From: Dysidea avara
Lineage: Eukaryota; Porifera; Demospongiae; Dictyoceratida; Dysideidae
DNA: 64,000 bases
Reading direction: 5' to 3'
Assembly (NCBI RefSeq): GCF_963678975.1
Contig: NC_089279.1
Coordinates: 24,848,004 to 24,912,003 of the forward strand
Translations under genes and position numbers: made by a program
Shown: positions 27,291 to 38,952 of the stretch, in pieces
How positions within the stretch are numbered: the first letter of the stretch is position 1
How the letters are laid out: each line of letters begins with the position of its first letter
The notes under the pieces: model-generated
What the model was told of the DNA's origin: nothing
Seen by the model: only the letters and a program-made list of their open reading frames with translations
Database searches by the model: none

Positions 27291-27549
27291 TTGTCATCTC
27301 TCACTCCTCCATCAAAAACTTTTTCTGCCACTTCTTTGTGCATAGAATTCTGTCAATGATGCCACACATGATACTTGCAATTACTAGTGATGAATTTATT
27401 TCTGCCTCTTTTACTTATAGCTAAATAAGCTTGTTTTTTTATATTATTGTATGTATTAGCTAACATGGTTTTCTAGTGGTTGTGTTTTTGTATTTTTTTT
27501 CTGTGTTTATTGTTGGTGTGTGTGCTCTGGTAGGCAGGGCCACCCACAG

Positions 27550-27570
27550 GGGGGGGGGGGGGGGGGGGGC
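27550..27570. repeat. Poly-G tract
   Basis: An uninterrupted run of about 21 G follows the left end of the hAT-type element. Its true length is uncertain because such runs are hard to sequence. Confidence 0.85.
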
Positions 27571-27750
27571 AACTGGGGCATTTTGCCCCGGGCCCCAGCC
27601 TGAAAGGGGCCCCAGGAGGCCCCATGAAGGGCCCCCTGAATACCTGTTTAAAAGATCGATATACTCTAATAGAACAGTCAGATCTAAATACTCTAATAGA
27701 GCAGTCACAATATTCTTCAGAGGAGCAGTGTAGCAGGCTTATAGATAAGG

Positions 27751-28074
27751 AGATCTAATCCAAAACAGCCAAGCTGTAAAAAAAGTGTGCGGCCCTCAGA
27801 AAGGCTATGGTGAAAAAAGATGTGAAATCCAAGGTGGCGGCCAAGAAATGGCTGTGATGGTAGGTTAATGGTAAAAATTTTAATAATGACAATTCAGGTA
27901 AATTTTGTGAAGCGGCACAAAAATTCACCTCAATTGTCGTTATTAAAATTTTTACCATTAACCTACCATCACAGCCATTTCTTGGCCGCCACCTTGGATT
28001 TCACATCTTTTTTCACCATAGCCTTTCTGAGGGCCGCACACTTTTTTTTACAGCTTGGCTGTTTTGGATTAGAT
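27751..28074. mobile_element. Near-perfect foldback element
   Basis: Two arms of about 147 bp, each with CCAAAACAGCCAAGCTGTAA at the outer end, are almost identical inverted copies around a loop of about 25 bp. The arms contain GGCGGCCAAGAAATGGCTG. Related but more diverged copies lie at 23553-23715, 38953-39210 and in pieces at 33860-34260 and 34620-34665. The arm identity suggests recent origin or ongoing homogenisation. Confidence 0.85.
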
Positions 28075-28339
28075 TTCATTTCTTTTTGTATTTGTATACC
28101 CCAAAGCCGGCCTATGGCCAGCTTTGGGACTTTTTAAACCTATGTTTTTTTCTTTACTACATGCAGGAAGAAGAAAAGATGAAGTAGATGTACTTTAAAT
28201 ATTTTATCAGTAAATGTACAAATTATATATATAATACATATGTGATCGGATTTGCGAAAAGGGGCCTTCCACACACATCCAATTTGCCAACTTTGACAAT
28301 TGATAACTTCAGATTGGAAAGAGCTATTGCCTTGAAATT

Positions 28340-30440
28340 TGGGCAGTGGTGATTTCTTTGCAGCTGAACTCTCTACAAGGTAATTTTTTCTAGCTGATCT
28401 CTCTACAGGGAGATTTGTTTGTAGCTGAACTATCTACAAGGTAACTTCTTCTAGCTGATCTCTCTACAGGGTGATTTGTTTGTAGCTGAATTCTGTACAG
28501 GTGATTTGTTTGCAGCTGAGCTCTTTACAGAATGGTTTCTTTGTAGCTGAACTCTCTACAAGGTAATTTCTTCTAGCTGATCTCTCTACAGGGAGATTTG
28601 TTTGTAGCTGAACTATCTACAAGGTAACTTCTTCTAGCTGATCTCTCTACAGGATGATTTGTTTGTAGCTGAATTCTGTACAGGTGATTTGCTTGCAGCT
28701 GAGCTCTTTACAAAATGGTTTCTTTGTAGCTGAACTCTCTACAAAGTAACTTCTTCTAACTGATCTTTCTACAGGGCAATTTGTTTGTGGCTGCATTTTC
28801 TACAGGGTGATTTCTTTGCAGCTGAACTCTCTACATGGTGGTTTCTTTGTAGCTGAACTCTCTACAAGGTAATTTCTTCTAGCTGATCTCTCTACAGGGA
28901 GGTCTGTTTGTAGCTGAACTATCTACAAGGTAACTTCTTCTAACTGATCTTTCTACAGGGCAATTTGTTTTGTTTGTGGCAGAATTTTATACAGGGTGAA
29001 TTCTTTGCAGCTGAACTCTCTACATAGTGGTTTCTTTGTAGCTGAACTCTCTACAAAGTAATTTCTTCCAGCTGATCTCTCTACAGGGTGATTTGTTTGT
29101 AGCTGAATTCTGTACAGGTGATTTGTTTGCAGCTGAGCTCTTTACAGAATGGTTTCTTTGTAGCTAAACTCTCTACAAGGTAACTTCTTCTAACTGATCT
29201 TTCTACAGGGCAATTTGTTCGTGGCTGCATTTTCTACAGGTGATTTGTTTGCAGCTGAACTCTCTACATGGTGGTTTCTTTGTAGCTGAAATCTCTACAA
29301 GGTAACTTCTTCTAGCTGATCTCTCTACAGGGTGATTTGTTTGTAGCTGAACGATCTACAAGGTAACTTCTTCTAACTGATGTCTCTACAGGGTGATTTG
29401 TTTGTAGCTGAATTCTGTACAGGTGATTTGTTTGCAGCTGAGCTCTTTACAGAATGGTTTCGTAGCTGAACTCTCTAAAAGATAACTTCTTCTAACTGAT
29501 CTTTCTACAGGGCAATTTGTTTGTGGCTGAATTTTCTATAGGGTGATTTCTTTGCAGCTGAACTCTCTACTTGGTGGTTTCTTTGTAGCTGAACTATGTA
29601 CAAGGTAATTTCTTCTAGCTGACCACTCTACAGGGTGATTTGTTTGTAGCTGAATTCTGTACAGGTGATTTGTTTGCAGCTGAGCTCTAAACAGAATGGT
29701 TTCTTTGTAGCTGAACTCTCTACAAGGTAACTTTTCTAGCTGATGTCTCTACAAGGTGACTAGTTTGTAGCTGAACTCTCTACATGGTGGTTTCTTTGTA
29801 ACTGAACTTTCTACAAGGTGACTTCTTCTAGCTGATCTAACACAGGGTGATTTGTTTGTAGCTGAACTCTCTACAAGGTAACTTCTTCTAGCTGATCTCT
29901 CTACAGGGAGATTTGTTTGTAGCTGAACTCTCTAAATGATGGTTTCTTTGTAGCTGAACTCTCTACAAATTAACTTCTTCTAGCTGATCTCTCTACAAGG
30001 TCACTAGTTTGTAGCTGAGCTCTCTACATGGTGGTTTCTTTGTATCTGAATTCTCTACAAGGTGACCTCTTCTAGCTGATCTTTCTATAGGGTGATTTGT
30101 TTGAAGCTGAACTCTCTACAAGGTAACTTCTTCTAGCTGATCTCTCTACAGGGAGATTTGTTTGTAGCTGAACTCTCTACATGATGGTTTCTTTGTAGCT
30201 GAACTCTCTACATGGTAACTTCTTCTAGCTAATCTCTCTACAGGGAGATTTGTTTGTAGCTGAATTCTCTACATGGTGGTTTCTTTGTAGCTGAACTCTA
30301 CAAGGTGATTTTTTCTAGTTGAACTATCTCTTTCCATAGTTGCATGAACTCCCTACAAGGTAACTTCTTCTAGGTGATCTCTCTACAGGGTGACTTGTGT
30401 GTAGCTGATCTCTATACAGGTTCCTTATTTCTAGCTGATC
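28340..30440. repeat. Minisatellite, ~30-bp monomer, about 70 copies
   Basis: The monomer is close to TAGCTGAACTCTCTACAAGG plus a variable tail (TAACTTCTTC, GATTTGTTTG or TGGTTTCTTTG). Tail types alternate, giving 60-bp and longer higher-order units. Short decayed stretches of the same monomer recur at 34915-35030 and 35385-35410. There are no interspersed unique spacers, so it is not CRISPR-like. Confidence 0.92.
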
Positions 30441-30539
30441 TCTTGAATTCTCTTCAGGGTGACTGCTCTATTAGGATGACTGCTCTATTAGAGTATCTCG
30501 ATCTCGCACTTGCTGCACCAAGTTGGATTTCGTGTTATA

Positions 30540-31330
30540 ACTCCGTGGCTTTAAGTCTGATTCTTCTACACCATTGATGAGCCTTTCTAAGATGATTACT
30601 CCATCTGTACCACGATTTTCAAAGCATTACCCCAAGCGGTTTATCTGGTAGGCGTGGCAAGCAGTCGTTTTTTTTATTAACTAATCTCGATTGCGTAATT
30701 GTTACATACTGTTGGTTTTTTCGTTGTATCTTCCTGGTTTTTAGCTCGATTTCTTTCAAACCACAAAAGGTTTGAGGTTCAATAGTTAACCTATTCACCC
30801 ACCGATTTTCAGCTTCTTCCCATACGCGGTTTACCCTGTAGGCGTGACAACATATTGGTGTTATTTTTCGTGAATAAACGCTCATAACTCTTTGCCTATT
30901 TATCGTATTCCAGCCAAAGTTGGTACCGAGATGCGCCTTTATATATCCCCCTTCTGTGTGCCAAATTTCAAGGCAATCGGATATGGCGTTCGAGTTTTAT
31001 AGCAGTTTTTGTAAGTGTGCGACAAGAAAAAGAAAAAGAAGAAGAAAAAAAACCAAGAAACTGAGCCAATTTTTGAAGTCGCATATCTCGGGAACGCGCG
31101 AAGCGATTTCGCTCAAAGTTGGAATGTGGAGTGCTGCAGTTGGAGGGCATGTCCACAGCAAAACTCGTCTTGTTTCATCAAGGAAGCACAGAGCTACGGA
31201 GGTGCGAAAATAGCGTTTTCTTTCTTCCTGTCAATATAATCACGGGTGTTACGCGCCGGCTTCTTGGGCCGCACGACACACTACCGTGTGTCTTGATATG
31301 GTTGGTGATGGGTAGTTATTGTCATTGTCA
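30540..31330. repeat. Conserved non-coding core of the hAT-type element
   Basis: Two diverged sub-repeats (GATTTTCAAAGC...GGTAGGCGTGGCAA and GATTTTCAGCTT...GTAGGCGTGACAA) lead into a block ending ACACACTACCGTGTGTCTTG. Diverged copies lie at 35530-36000 (same orientation), 37390-38040 (inverted) and partly at 46065-46150 (inverted). No frame is conserved. Confidence 0.7.
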
Positions 31331-31534
31331 GCAGGTTGTGACCTTTTTTTTGGGTCTTCAACTTACAGCTTGGGTGAAGGGCCCCACTTTAACTCTTTTC
31401 TCTGGGCGGCCCTGCTGGTAGGGAAGAACTACCGTGACTGAGAGAGACTGGAGAACCATCATCAAAATTATTTGTGATGAAGAAGATGTACAGTAAAACA
31501 AATAGGCTTGTGAAACCTCGGGAAACATGCAAAC

Positions 31535-31945
31535 CAGGGGCGGAGGAAGTAGTTGATATGAGGGGGGGGCTGGGCTGACCCAGACTTATGGAAATGATCT
31601 ACATTGTCTCTGGTTTGGTAAGGTGAGACAAAAAAAAAAAAAGTCACAGCCAGCTGAGACGAATATCTGCCCACCTCACCAGCTACGCATTTATAGCTGA
31701 TAAACTACGTAAAATTCTTACATAGCTCGCTACACACTGCTCTAATACTGTGACTGCTTTATTAGAGTGACTGCTTTATTAGAGTGACTGCTTTATTAGA
31801 GTGACTGCTTTATTAGAGTGACTGCTCTATTAGAGTATCTCGATCTTTATCGCGGTTTTCAGCCCCACTCCAAGAAGGATAATTTCGGCGTGATGTCATT
31901 CTGAGGGGGGGCTAAGCCCCCTAGCCCCCCTTTCCTCCGCCTATG
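31535..31945. mobile_element. MITE with GGGGCGGAGGAA ends and internal 20-bp tandem
   Basis: The left end CAGGGGCGGAGGAAG and right end TTTCCTCCGCCTATG are inverted repeats. Inside, 31745-31846 repeats GTGACTGCTTTATTAGA five times. A partial relative lies at 26110-26380, and a left end of similar type at 45885. The 8-mers next to the ends match only in part. Confidence 0.7.
31745..31846. repeat. Five tandem copies of GTGACTGCTTTATTAGA
   Basis: Five near-perfect units of about 20 bp, reverse complement of the ACTCTAATAGARCAGTCAC motif found alone or in pairs at many other places in the window. Confidence 0.9.
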
Positions 31946-33905
31946 CATACAACCACAAGTGTGCCATGTAGAAAACACACTGTGGGCATGGCAAGGTTAA
32001 AAACATAACGAGAAAATTAAACAAAAAGACTATAGCTATAGCTAGCTACTGTAGCTATTATATTATTTTAAAAATCCTATCTAGCTTGTGCACCAGAAAA
32101 AAATTCTCTGAGACTGAGAGGCAGAATACTGGCAGAGGCAGCAGCATCCAACCATTCCACAAAACCAGAAATCAATCAATCAATCACACGTGTTCGTGGG
32201 AGATCTCATTAACTCAGTAGTTTACCGACCGCCGTGTGTGCCAGCGTGCCACTGCCTCGGCCACTGCCTGGACTGTCGTCGTCTCAGATTGTAGTAAATA
32301 CTGAAAAAGCATGGTGCGTTCTAGTGTTGTATAACCGAGTGTATTTATCTCAGTCAACTTGATCTCTGTATTGTTGGTAATTCGTGAAGTCTCGCATTCG
32401 ACCGTTTCAGTCTGTGGCTCGGTCTGTGGGGTGTATGTAGGGAACGCCAGGGGCAGATTCAGGGGAAGTTCCAAGTGTTTTAATGAACTCATTTTTGTGA
32501 ATAGCCTTAACATTTTAAATTTGGTGACTGAACGTGAAACCAAAATCTGCTCCAAACTGATGTAGTCCTTCAATCCAAAGTGACATTGCTGATATCTCAG
32601 CCACGTACTTCACATCTTGCACTGCAATGCAATATTTAATATGAGAAATCTACTGATGATTCGAGCCCAGTGTTCATTTTTAATATTCAAGCATAGCAAA
32701 GGAGGGTTCATCCCCTACATATCAAGAAGTTTGCGAACATTTGCTATACTTTGTTCTGATGGCAAAAATACCAGCTGGAACAGATATGTCCAATACATTT
32801 CAATTGAAAAACTAAATTAATTATCGTGTACCGCCTACCTTGAGTCTGTTTAGTAACTTTCCAAATTAGATACGTGTAGAGCAACTCTGTGCGTACAATG
32901 ATACCCCAATTCACAGAAATTTAGGCACATCAAAATGGCCTAAACCAACTGGGTGTAGCAAATTTCCCCATACATTTTGTATTGGGCGTTTGGGGGCATG
33001 CAATAAAAGGCGTAATAACCCATGACACGTGATAGATACCTCAGATTCTGAACCAGATTAGGAAATAGCAGTGAATAGCGATTAAGATGAGCTATAGCAG
33101 AAGGAAATCAGAGGAAAGGTTGAAAATCACTTACTTTTTCTATGGTGAATTAATGGCGGATATTTGGAAAGGAATGCTCTGAGCTATTTCGATGTCTTGA
33201 TAGCCATTAACCTTCACTACCTTAGTGTTACAATGAACACTGTGAATTAGTTCTGCAGGTTAGTTTGTGAAAATTACGGTGTTTCGTGATTAAGCAAAAT
33301 AATGTCCGTGCCATCAGTGTAGCAAACTTCTCCATATGCCTACCTTAATTAATAATATTTCGTAAGACTGTTAATGTCATAATGACATTAATGGGGAAGG
33401 GGGTTTAATCCATGACACTATTAAAGTGTAAACAAGTAGGAATAGTAATTAAGAAAGTGAAGTATCATAGAAGCAATGGCATTTGTAGACTGTGTTATTC
33501 AAGTAAAGAACATGTTTTGTGCTTCTATTGTCTATAGCTACATTATATTATATGTTATTTTCATATTATAGTGTCATTTTAAGACCTTTTCAACTCAATA
33601 GTTGTTTGACAGGCGAATATCTCGAGAGTATAGCGTTGGTAGGTTGGCGTATAAATAAAAATATTAATAGTGGACAAAAGGAATGCAAAAATACATGTAG
33701 CAAATTACATGTAAGGACCCAAGTAAGGGGCATGATCTCGACAAAGTGGCAACTCTTTTGCAGTCATAGTGTGTTCTGAGCTACATAGGTTTTGAAAAGA
33801 TACTTGCTGCTTGATTAGTGGTTTCATGAGCTAAGTTACAATCCTTCAACCCTGCAAAAATTTTATTAACAATGATTCAGGTGAATTTGTGTTGCCTCCT
33901 CCAAG
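31946..33905. other. Unrecognised AT-rich stretch with one open frame
   Basis: A 119-codon frame on the minus strand (32573-32214) begins MKDYISLEQ and ends TRRSVNY. It has no motif, no clear splice partner and normal-looking composition; I cannot support it as a gene. 32940-33020 and 33300-33420 look like two diverged copies of a TGTAGCAAAYTTCYCCATA repeat. Confidence 0.4.
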
Positions 33906-34160
33906 CAAGAGTTCATAACATTTGTATGGGGGAGAGTGTCTAACTGGAGTACATTCAACAAACACATTGCTGCAAGTAACACCTCAGGCTTCTCTTAGAA
34001 GAAAGGTTTGACCTTATCAATGCCAATCATCACCTATCAACAGTTCTCTGTCATCAATAGAATCAGGCTAGAGGTGTACATGTGATTAAAAGTGAACTCG
34101 CTGCAGTGTGTTTGACTGGAAGTTAGACACTCTCCCCCATACAAATATTATGAACTCCTG
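33906..34160. mobile_element. MITE with CARGAGTTCATAA ends and 7-bp target duplication
   Basis: The 40-bp inverted ends share TTTGTATGGGGGAGAGTGTC. CTCCAAG flanks it on both sides (33899-33905 and 34161-34167). It is inserted in a decayed foldback-family copy that continues to about 34260. Confidence 0.8.
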
Positions 34161-34619
34161 CTCCAAGGCCGTACTCTTTTTTCACAACTTGATTGTTTTG
34201 GTATAGATATCTCTCCAAAATACTCCAAAAGCTGCATGGCATAGGCAGGCTTTGGGACTTCTTTTTACTTACATTTTCTTTACTACACCTTGGATTTCAT
34301 CATATTTTTAAAAATTTCTAAGCAAAAATTTTCTTCAAATTATGTGCTGCTTAAACACATGATGTTCACTTGCTTAGCATCCAAATAGGCATCAGGAATA
34401 TGCAGAAAATTAAATCTGTCATGACCTGTTGCAATTTCACAGCTTGGAAATGTGATGTCACGTATATGGGCCCTTAATATTTTAGAGATGTTTGCTCAGA
34501 GTAATTTCTAGTGGTATTTTAACTTCATTTTCCACTTATGAAAATTTGATTTAATTATATGAAAACAGTGCGTCAGTTGGGCCTGTGAAATAACTAATCA
34601 AGTTGATGTGTACCTAGCT

Positions 34620-36030
34620 TGTTTGGGGGCTGCACCCTTTTTCATAGGTTGGCTGTTTTGGTGTAGATGATATGGCCAAGGGATTTGCAACTCTCTGCAA
34701 TCTCATACAGCTTACTAATAATCTTAGCTCAAATTCTTCCAATGCATTTAACCACTGTTTACAAATAACCTAGCTCTGAAACACGCTATTGCTGCAAAAG
34801 AGTCCCAGTTTTATCCAGACCATTCCTCCTTACTTGCATTTTGTTAATTTTGTACACATTCACATCTTGTCCCAATATCTGTTAGCACTTTTATTTTTAC
34901 ACCAATCTACTGTCCTTGAACTCTCTACTGAGAAACTTGCAACATAGCTGAGCTCTACGTTGTAACCTGAACTCTTTACAGGGTGATTTGTAGTATAGCT
35001 GAACTCTTTACACTCTATATTCTGGGTGACTTGTAATTAGGGATAGATTCAGGGGATTTCAAATTTTTACCATCATTTACTGCAAAATCACGTAAAACTG
35101 TCATCCCAGAATTTTATCGAAATAAAAGCACCTATAAAATTAATTATCGCTTAGACGTTTCAAAGCTATTACCTATGCTATTACAAATACTTTAGTGCAT
35201 TTCTAAAGGTGTGGTAGTATGATTTAACTGCTGGAGAGTGATTATTTGCTGTGAAGCATTACTATTAGCATAGGTATTAAAAAGCTACTGGTACTAGGTA
35301 GCTAGATTGAAGCTACAATAGCCATGCATGTTCAGGAGTGGAATCCTCCTTTTTGAAAGTCTGGGTCCTCCCCTGCAATGGCTTAACTCTCTACATGGTG
35401 ACTTGTTCTATTGTATAAATGAATGTTACAATAGAGTGATTATTACAGAGCTGACTGTTTTATTAGCAAAACTTGATTATAATTGTTACACTTTGTTTTC
35501 ATACTATGTCTTCATTGTCTTTACCCAAATTACCTCCAAACCACAATAGGTTTGAGTTAACTAGTCCACATACTGATTTTGAGCTTCTTCTCATAAGCAA
35601 TTTTCCCTGTTGGCATGACAACGTATTGGTGTAATTTTTGTGAATAATCATTAACTCCACAACTATTTATCATTGTATTAAAGCCAAAATTAGTGCCAAG
35701 ATTCAACTGTTTTATGTGTGTTAATTAAATTTCAGGGCAATCGGATAACACATTTGCAGTTTTAGCATATTGGTAGTATCTGGAATGTCTGGAGCAGTTA
35801 TGCTCAAATTTGGTATGTGGACTGCTGCATGAAGGTGGAGAGAGGGTATTTCCATAGCAAAAATCATCTCATTTTGTAAAGGCATTGCAGATCTACATTG
35901 TGCATTATAATCACATTGTTGTTCTTCCTGTCAATAGCACTCTGGTGTGGCATGCTGGCTTCCTGGGTCATACAACACACTACTGTGTGTCTTGATATTT
36001 CTGTTACAATAGTGATAAATGACAACCTGT
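34620..36030. mobile_element. Decayed relative of the 3.9-kb hAT-type element
   Basis: 34915-35030 keeps a few minisatellite monomers, and 35530-36000 follows the non-coding core (ACCACAATAGGTTTGAG, GGCATGACAACGTATTGGTG, ACACACTACTGTGTGTCTTG). The ends are no longer visible. 34620-34665 is a foldback-family scrap. 36031-36530 holds nothing I recognise. Confidence 0.6.
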
Positions 36031-36534
36031 TCTATCTGCTACCATCTTAGCATTGAATTTAGAGTTGTTGTTAGTATTAGTTAAAGCATTTCCATAAGTG
36101 CTATTGAAAAAACATAGCATGTAAAAGAGTGGGAGAGAGACAAAATATAGTACAAGGTGAAGTCGAGTGCTATATTTCATCTTGAGACCACTCTTTGAGT
36201 GCTATTGTTTTTCGTATAGCACAAATCTTTAACTGATTTAAAGAACTCCAGTTTGAGCTTGATTTGAACAACTGAGTACATGCTTAATAATGATTTGATG
36301 TACCATGAAGATTCTCTGGAGTGATTTTTGTCTGGCTTCTTCTCCAGCATTTTATCCATGCAAAGTTCTATAACCATATAACGCTGGTCACATAGACCAT
36401 TCTGTATGGTGAATATAGCACTGATTTTCATTTTGATCTTTCACTTCAAAAATCTTTAATTAAGTGTTACATATGTACATGACTCACAGGCACAATATTA
36501 TGTAGAAATGGTAGAAAATAAATGACTGTCTGGA

Positions 36535-36605
36535 AGCTTTATATGGCTCAAAGTTTACATTTGGTGATCCCAGGTTCAAATCCACATCAGCAGTTTCTAT
36601 AGCTA
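36535..36605 (+). repeat. tRNA-derived SINE head
   Basis: An A-box-like TGGCTCAAAGTTTA and a B-box GGTTCAAATCC stand close together. Aligned with 38110-38180 they share TGGCTCA, GTTTA/GGTTA and ATTTGG. No cloverleaf folds, so it is not a tRNA gene. 36606-37384 is otherwise unrecognised. Confidence 0.5.
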
Positions 36606-37384
36606 TTATATATTAACCGTCTATGTCACACACGATTGGATTAGGAGATACATGATATAAACTGTAAATACAGCCAGCTATAGCATTTAAATCACTTTAG
36701 ATACTTCTAACTTAGCCACTACATTATAGCCTCCATTTCATGACTTTATGTGTAACACAAGTTCATGACCATGGGTGATGGATTAGTAAATGGTATATAT
36801 CAGAAAATGGCTGGGCATATTAAATAGTTTCTCCAGGCTTTATTGTAGGGCTCTCAAAACTTTCTGACACAGTTAAATTGAAAGAACAATTTGTAAAAGG
36901 CATTTGAGCAATTATCCAAGATTGTACATCTCTATAGTCCTCCAAGGTTCCAGTTGACCAGTGGCATCAGACTGACTGTTCCCAGTAGCTGGCATACATC
37001 TACAGAACCCATGTACAATAGTGACCCTTATGGCATAATTCATGATAGCTGTGGTGTACATGTGTTATGTATTTGTGTGGCTATATTCATTCACAGTGAA
37101 AAGATTGCAGGTATGTGCAAAGTCACTAAAATTTGGTCTCCCAGAGACTTCTATTATTATATGTACATGTTGAGCTCAAGATAATATTTCAGACAACCAA
37201 ATTGTTAGTAAAGATGTCAAGAACAGAACGAATGTACTGTATGTGGGGTTTGGCTCCATTCAGTAAAGGGTTGTATCAGACTGTATAATTTTATGACTTT
37301 CCCATAAGGAATGCATAGGGTGAAATTTCCAATTGGTCATAAATAAAGTGGATGAAAAGATTCTGAAATAGTATTAATGGGTCA

Positions 37385-38060
37385 AGCAGTACTACCAAGA
37401 GTATCAAGACACACGGTAGTGTGTCATGTGGCCAAGAAAGCCAGTGCACTATACCGTGAATATATTTACAGGAAGAAACAAGCCACAATTTTCATGCATA
37501 CATAGCTCCATGCTCCCTTCTCGAATTGGAATCATTTTTATACTGCAAACACCCTCCATCTTCAGCACCCCAGACATATCAAATTTGAGCAAGATTGCCT
37601 AATGCAATGGTGAAATGTAAGCCTTCAAAAATCAGCTTAATTTCATTTTTTTTTCTCTCTTCTTTCTTTCTCTTCCTTTCTTCGTTTAGGGAGATGGGGA
37701 AAGGGGGGATTAGATTATTCTTTTTGCACACTTTACAACAACCATTATAAATTGCAAATGCATAGTTCGATTTTCTTGAGCTTTGATACACTTTAGAACG
37801 TGTTGCGGCACAATCACATACCAAGTTAGATGCAAATCTGATTAATAGTCATAGAGCTATGGATGATTATTTGCATTGAAAAAGGCTGATTGTCACACCT
37901 ACAGGGTAAACCACTTATGGGAATAACTTTAAATTGGTATACACATAGGTTAACCGTCATAGCTTTAAAAACCTTTTGTGGTTTAAAAAGAAATCGCATA
38001 AACAACTATAGAGTTACAAGGCAAAAACCAACCAACTGTAGGGTTGAAATACTCTAATAG
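37385..38060 (-). mobile_element. Inverted, decayed copy of the hAT-type non-coding core
   Basis: Read on the minus strand it follows the 30540-31330 core, with CACACTACCGTGTGTCTTGA at one end and CCACAAAAGGTTTTTAAAGC further on. It ends at an ACTCTAATAGAACAATCAG motif (about 38050). Confidence 0.6.
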
Positions 38061-38109
38061 AACAATCAGTCACTAGGGTAAAATAAGGTACAAGAAAAAT
38101 GTCAAAAAA

Positions 38110-38185
38110 ACTTACCAGCGTTCGTAGCAGGGACTAAACACCCAAATCCTTAACCACTGAGCCACTGCTATCACAGCTGATCACC
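38110..38185 (-). repeat. tRNA-derived SINE head
   Basis: The minus strand reads AGTGGCTCAGTGGTTAAGGA (A-box) and then GGGTGTTTAGTCCCTGC where the B-box would lie. A pyrimidine-rich tail follows towards 38095. It is related to 36535-36605. 38190-38950 has only an ACTCTAATAGAACAGTCAC motif at about 38604. Confidence 0.55.
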
Positions 38186-38952
38186 TCACTTGATTTCTAC
38201 TTATAAATGAAAATTCTAGCTAAATGGAAAATCAAAGAACATTCTATGTGTGTTCTATTAGAAATCCTCAAAAAAACGTATGCTCTATTACAGCATTACA
38301 AAGTTCTTCTCTATTAGAGCATTACAAAGTAATAAAATAAACTCTGTAATGCAATACTATTACAACTTCTCTAGTATTCCATCGAATCAAAGCCAATATC
38401 ATGCCATTTTGGTACAGATTGGCAGGGTAGTACTCTACTATTAAGACCTACTCACACCAATCGTCATCATCATAATAAGTGCTATGCTAATAAAACTTGT
38501 GACCACAGGCTACAAATTGTATTCTAGCATAAAAGATGCATGATTTGCTTTGTAAAAATTGAGCAATGCTACTTATGTATCACGTTTTGCATGAAAAATC
38601 AAGATACTCTAATAGAACAGTCACTGTAAAATCTTAATGGACAAACAGTATACCTAACTTGGAAAGAATTTACTTTGTTATTAAGCGCTATTGCAGATAA
38701 ATACAGGCACTGCGTATATTACATGTATGTAATAGTTATATATTACAACTTTATATAGCTATGAACAAGCAAGCACAAAGTTATATCAGTGTAAATTGGC
38801 TTTGGTATCGGATCGGTAAGTATTTTTCTGTATTGGTAGAGCACTAGTTTGTCTTATATCATCTTCACTGCATCTGTAGATAAGAAGAACAATGATTTGT
38901 GTAAAAACCAATCTCAAAGCCAGTTTATGGTTGGCTTTGTGTATATATTTAA

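Larger units (their letters stand above)
25720..27530. other. Spacer with decayed repeats, a DHX16 exon relic and a LINE relic
   Basis: 26110-26380 is a partial MITE of the type seen complete at 31535-31945 (CTCTGGTTTGGTAAGG is shared) and includes ACTCTAATAGA-type motifs. 26385-26440 carries a GTAAAGCATTAATA tail with (TTGTA)n on the minus strand. The exon relic and LINE relic are listed separately. The rest is AT-rich and unrecognised. Confidence 0.5.
27535..31414. mobile_element. 3.9-kb non-autonomous hAT-type element carrying a minisatellite
   Basis: The ends CAGGGCCACCCACAG and CTCTGGGCGGCCCTG are inverted repeats. CTGGTAGG stands directly outside both (27527-27534 and 31415-31422), a perfect 8-bp target duplication as hAT transposition makes. 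Inside, in order: a poly-G run, GC-rich sequence, two ACTCTAATAGA-type motifs, a foldback insertion (27751-28074), a TGTGAYC-type end (28236), a 2.1-kb minisatellite (28340-30440) and a 0.9-kb non-coding core (30540-31330). No transposase frame is present, so it must have been moved by one supplied elsewhere. Confidence 0.85.

Noticed and set aside
27755-28137. Two similar open frames on opposite strands
   Set aside because: They are the two arms of the palindrome read in both directions, not genes.
28340-30440. CRISPR-like array
   Set aside because: The units are contiguous without unique spacers, in an animal genome; it is a minisatellite.
32214-32573. 119-codon minus-strand frame
   Set aside because: No motif, no splice partner and no start context; not supported as a gene.
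36535-36605. tRNA gene
   Set aside because: A- and B-boxes are too close and no acceptor stem or cloverleaf forms; treated as a SINE head.
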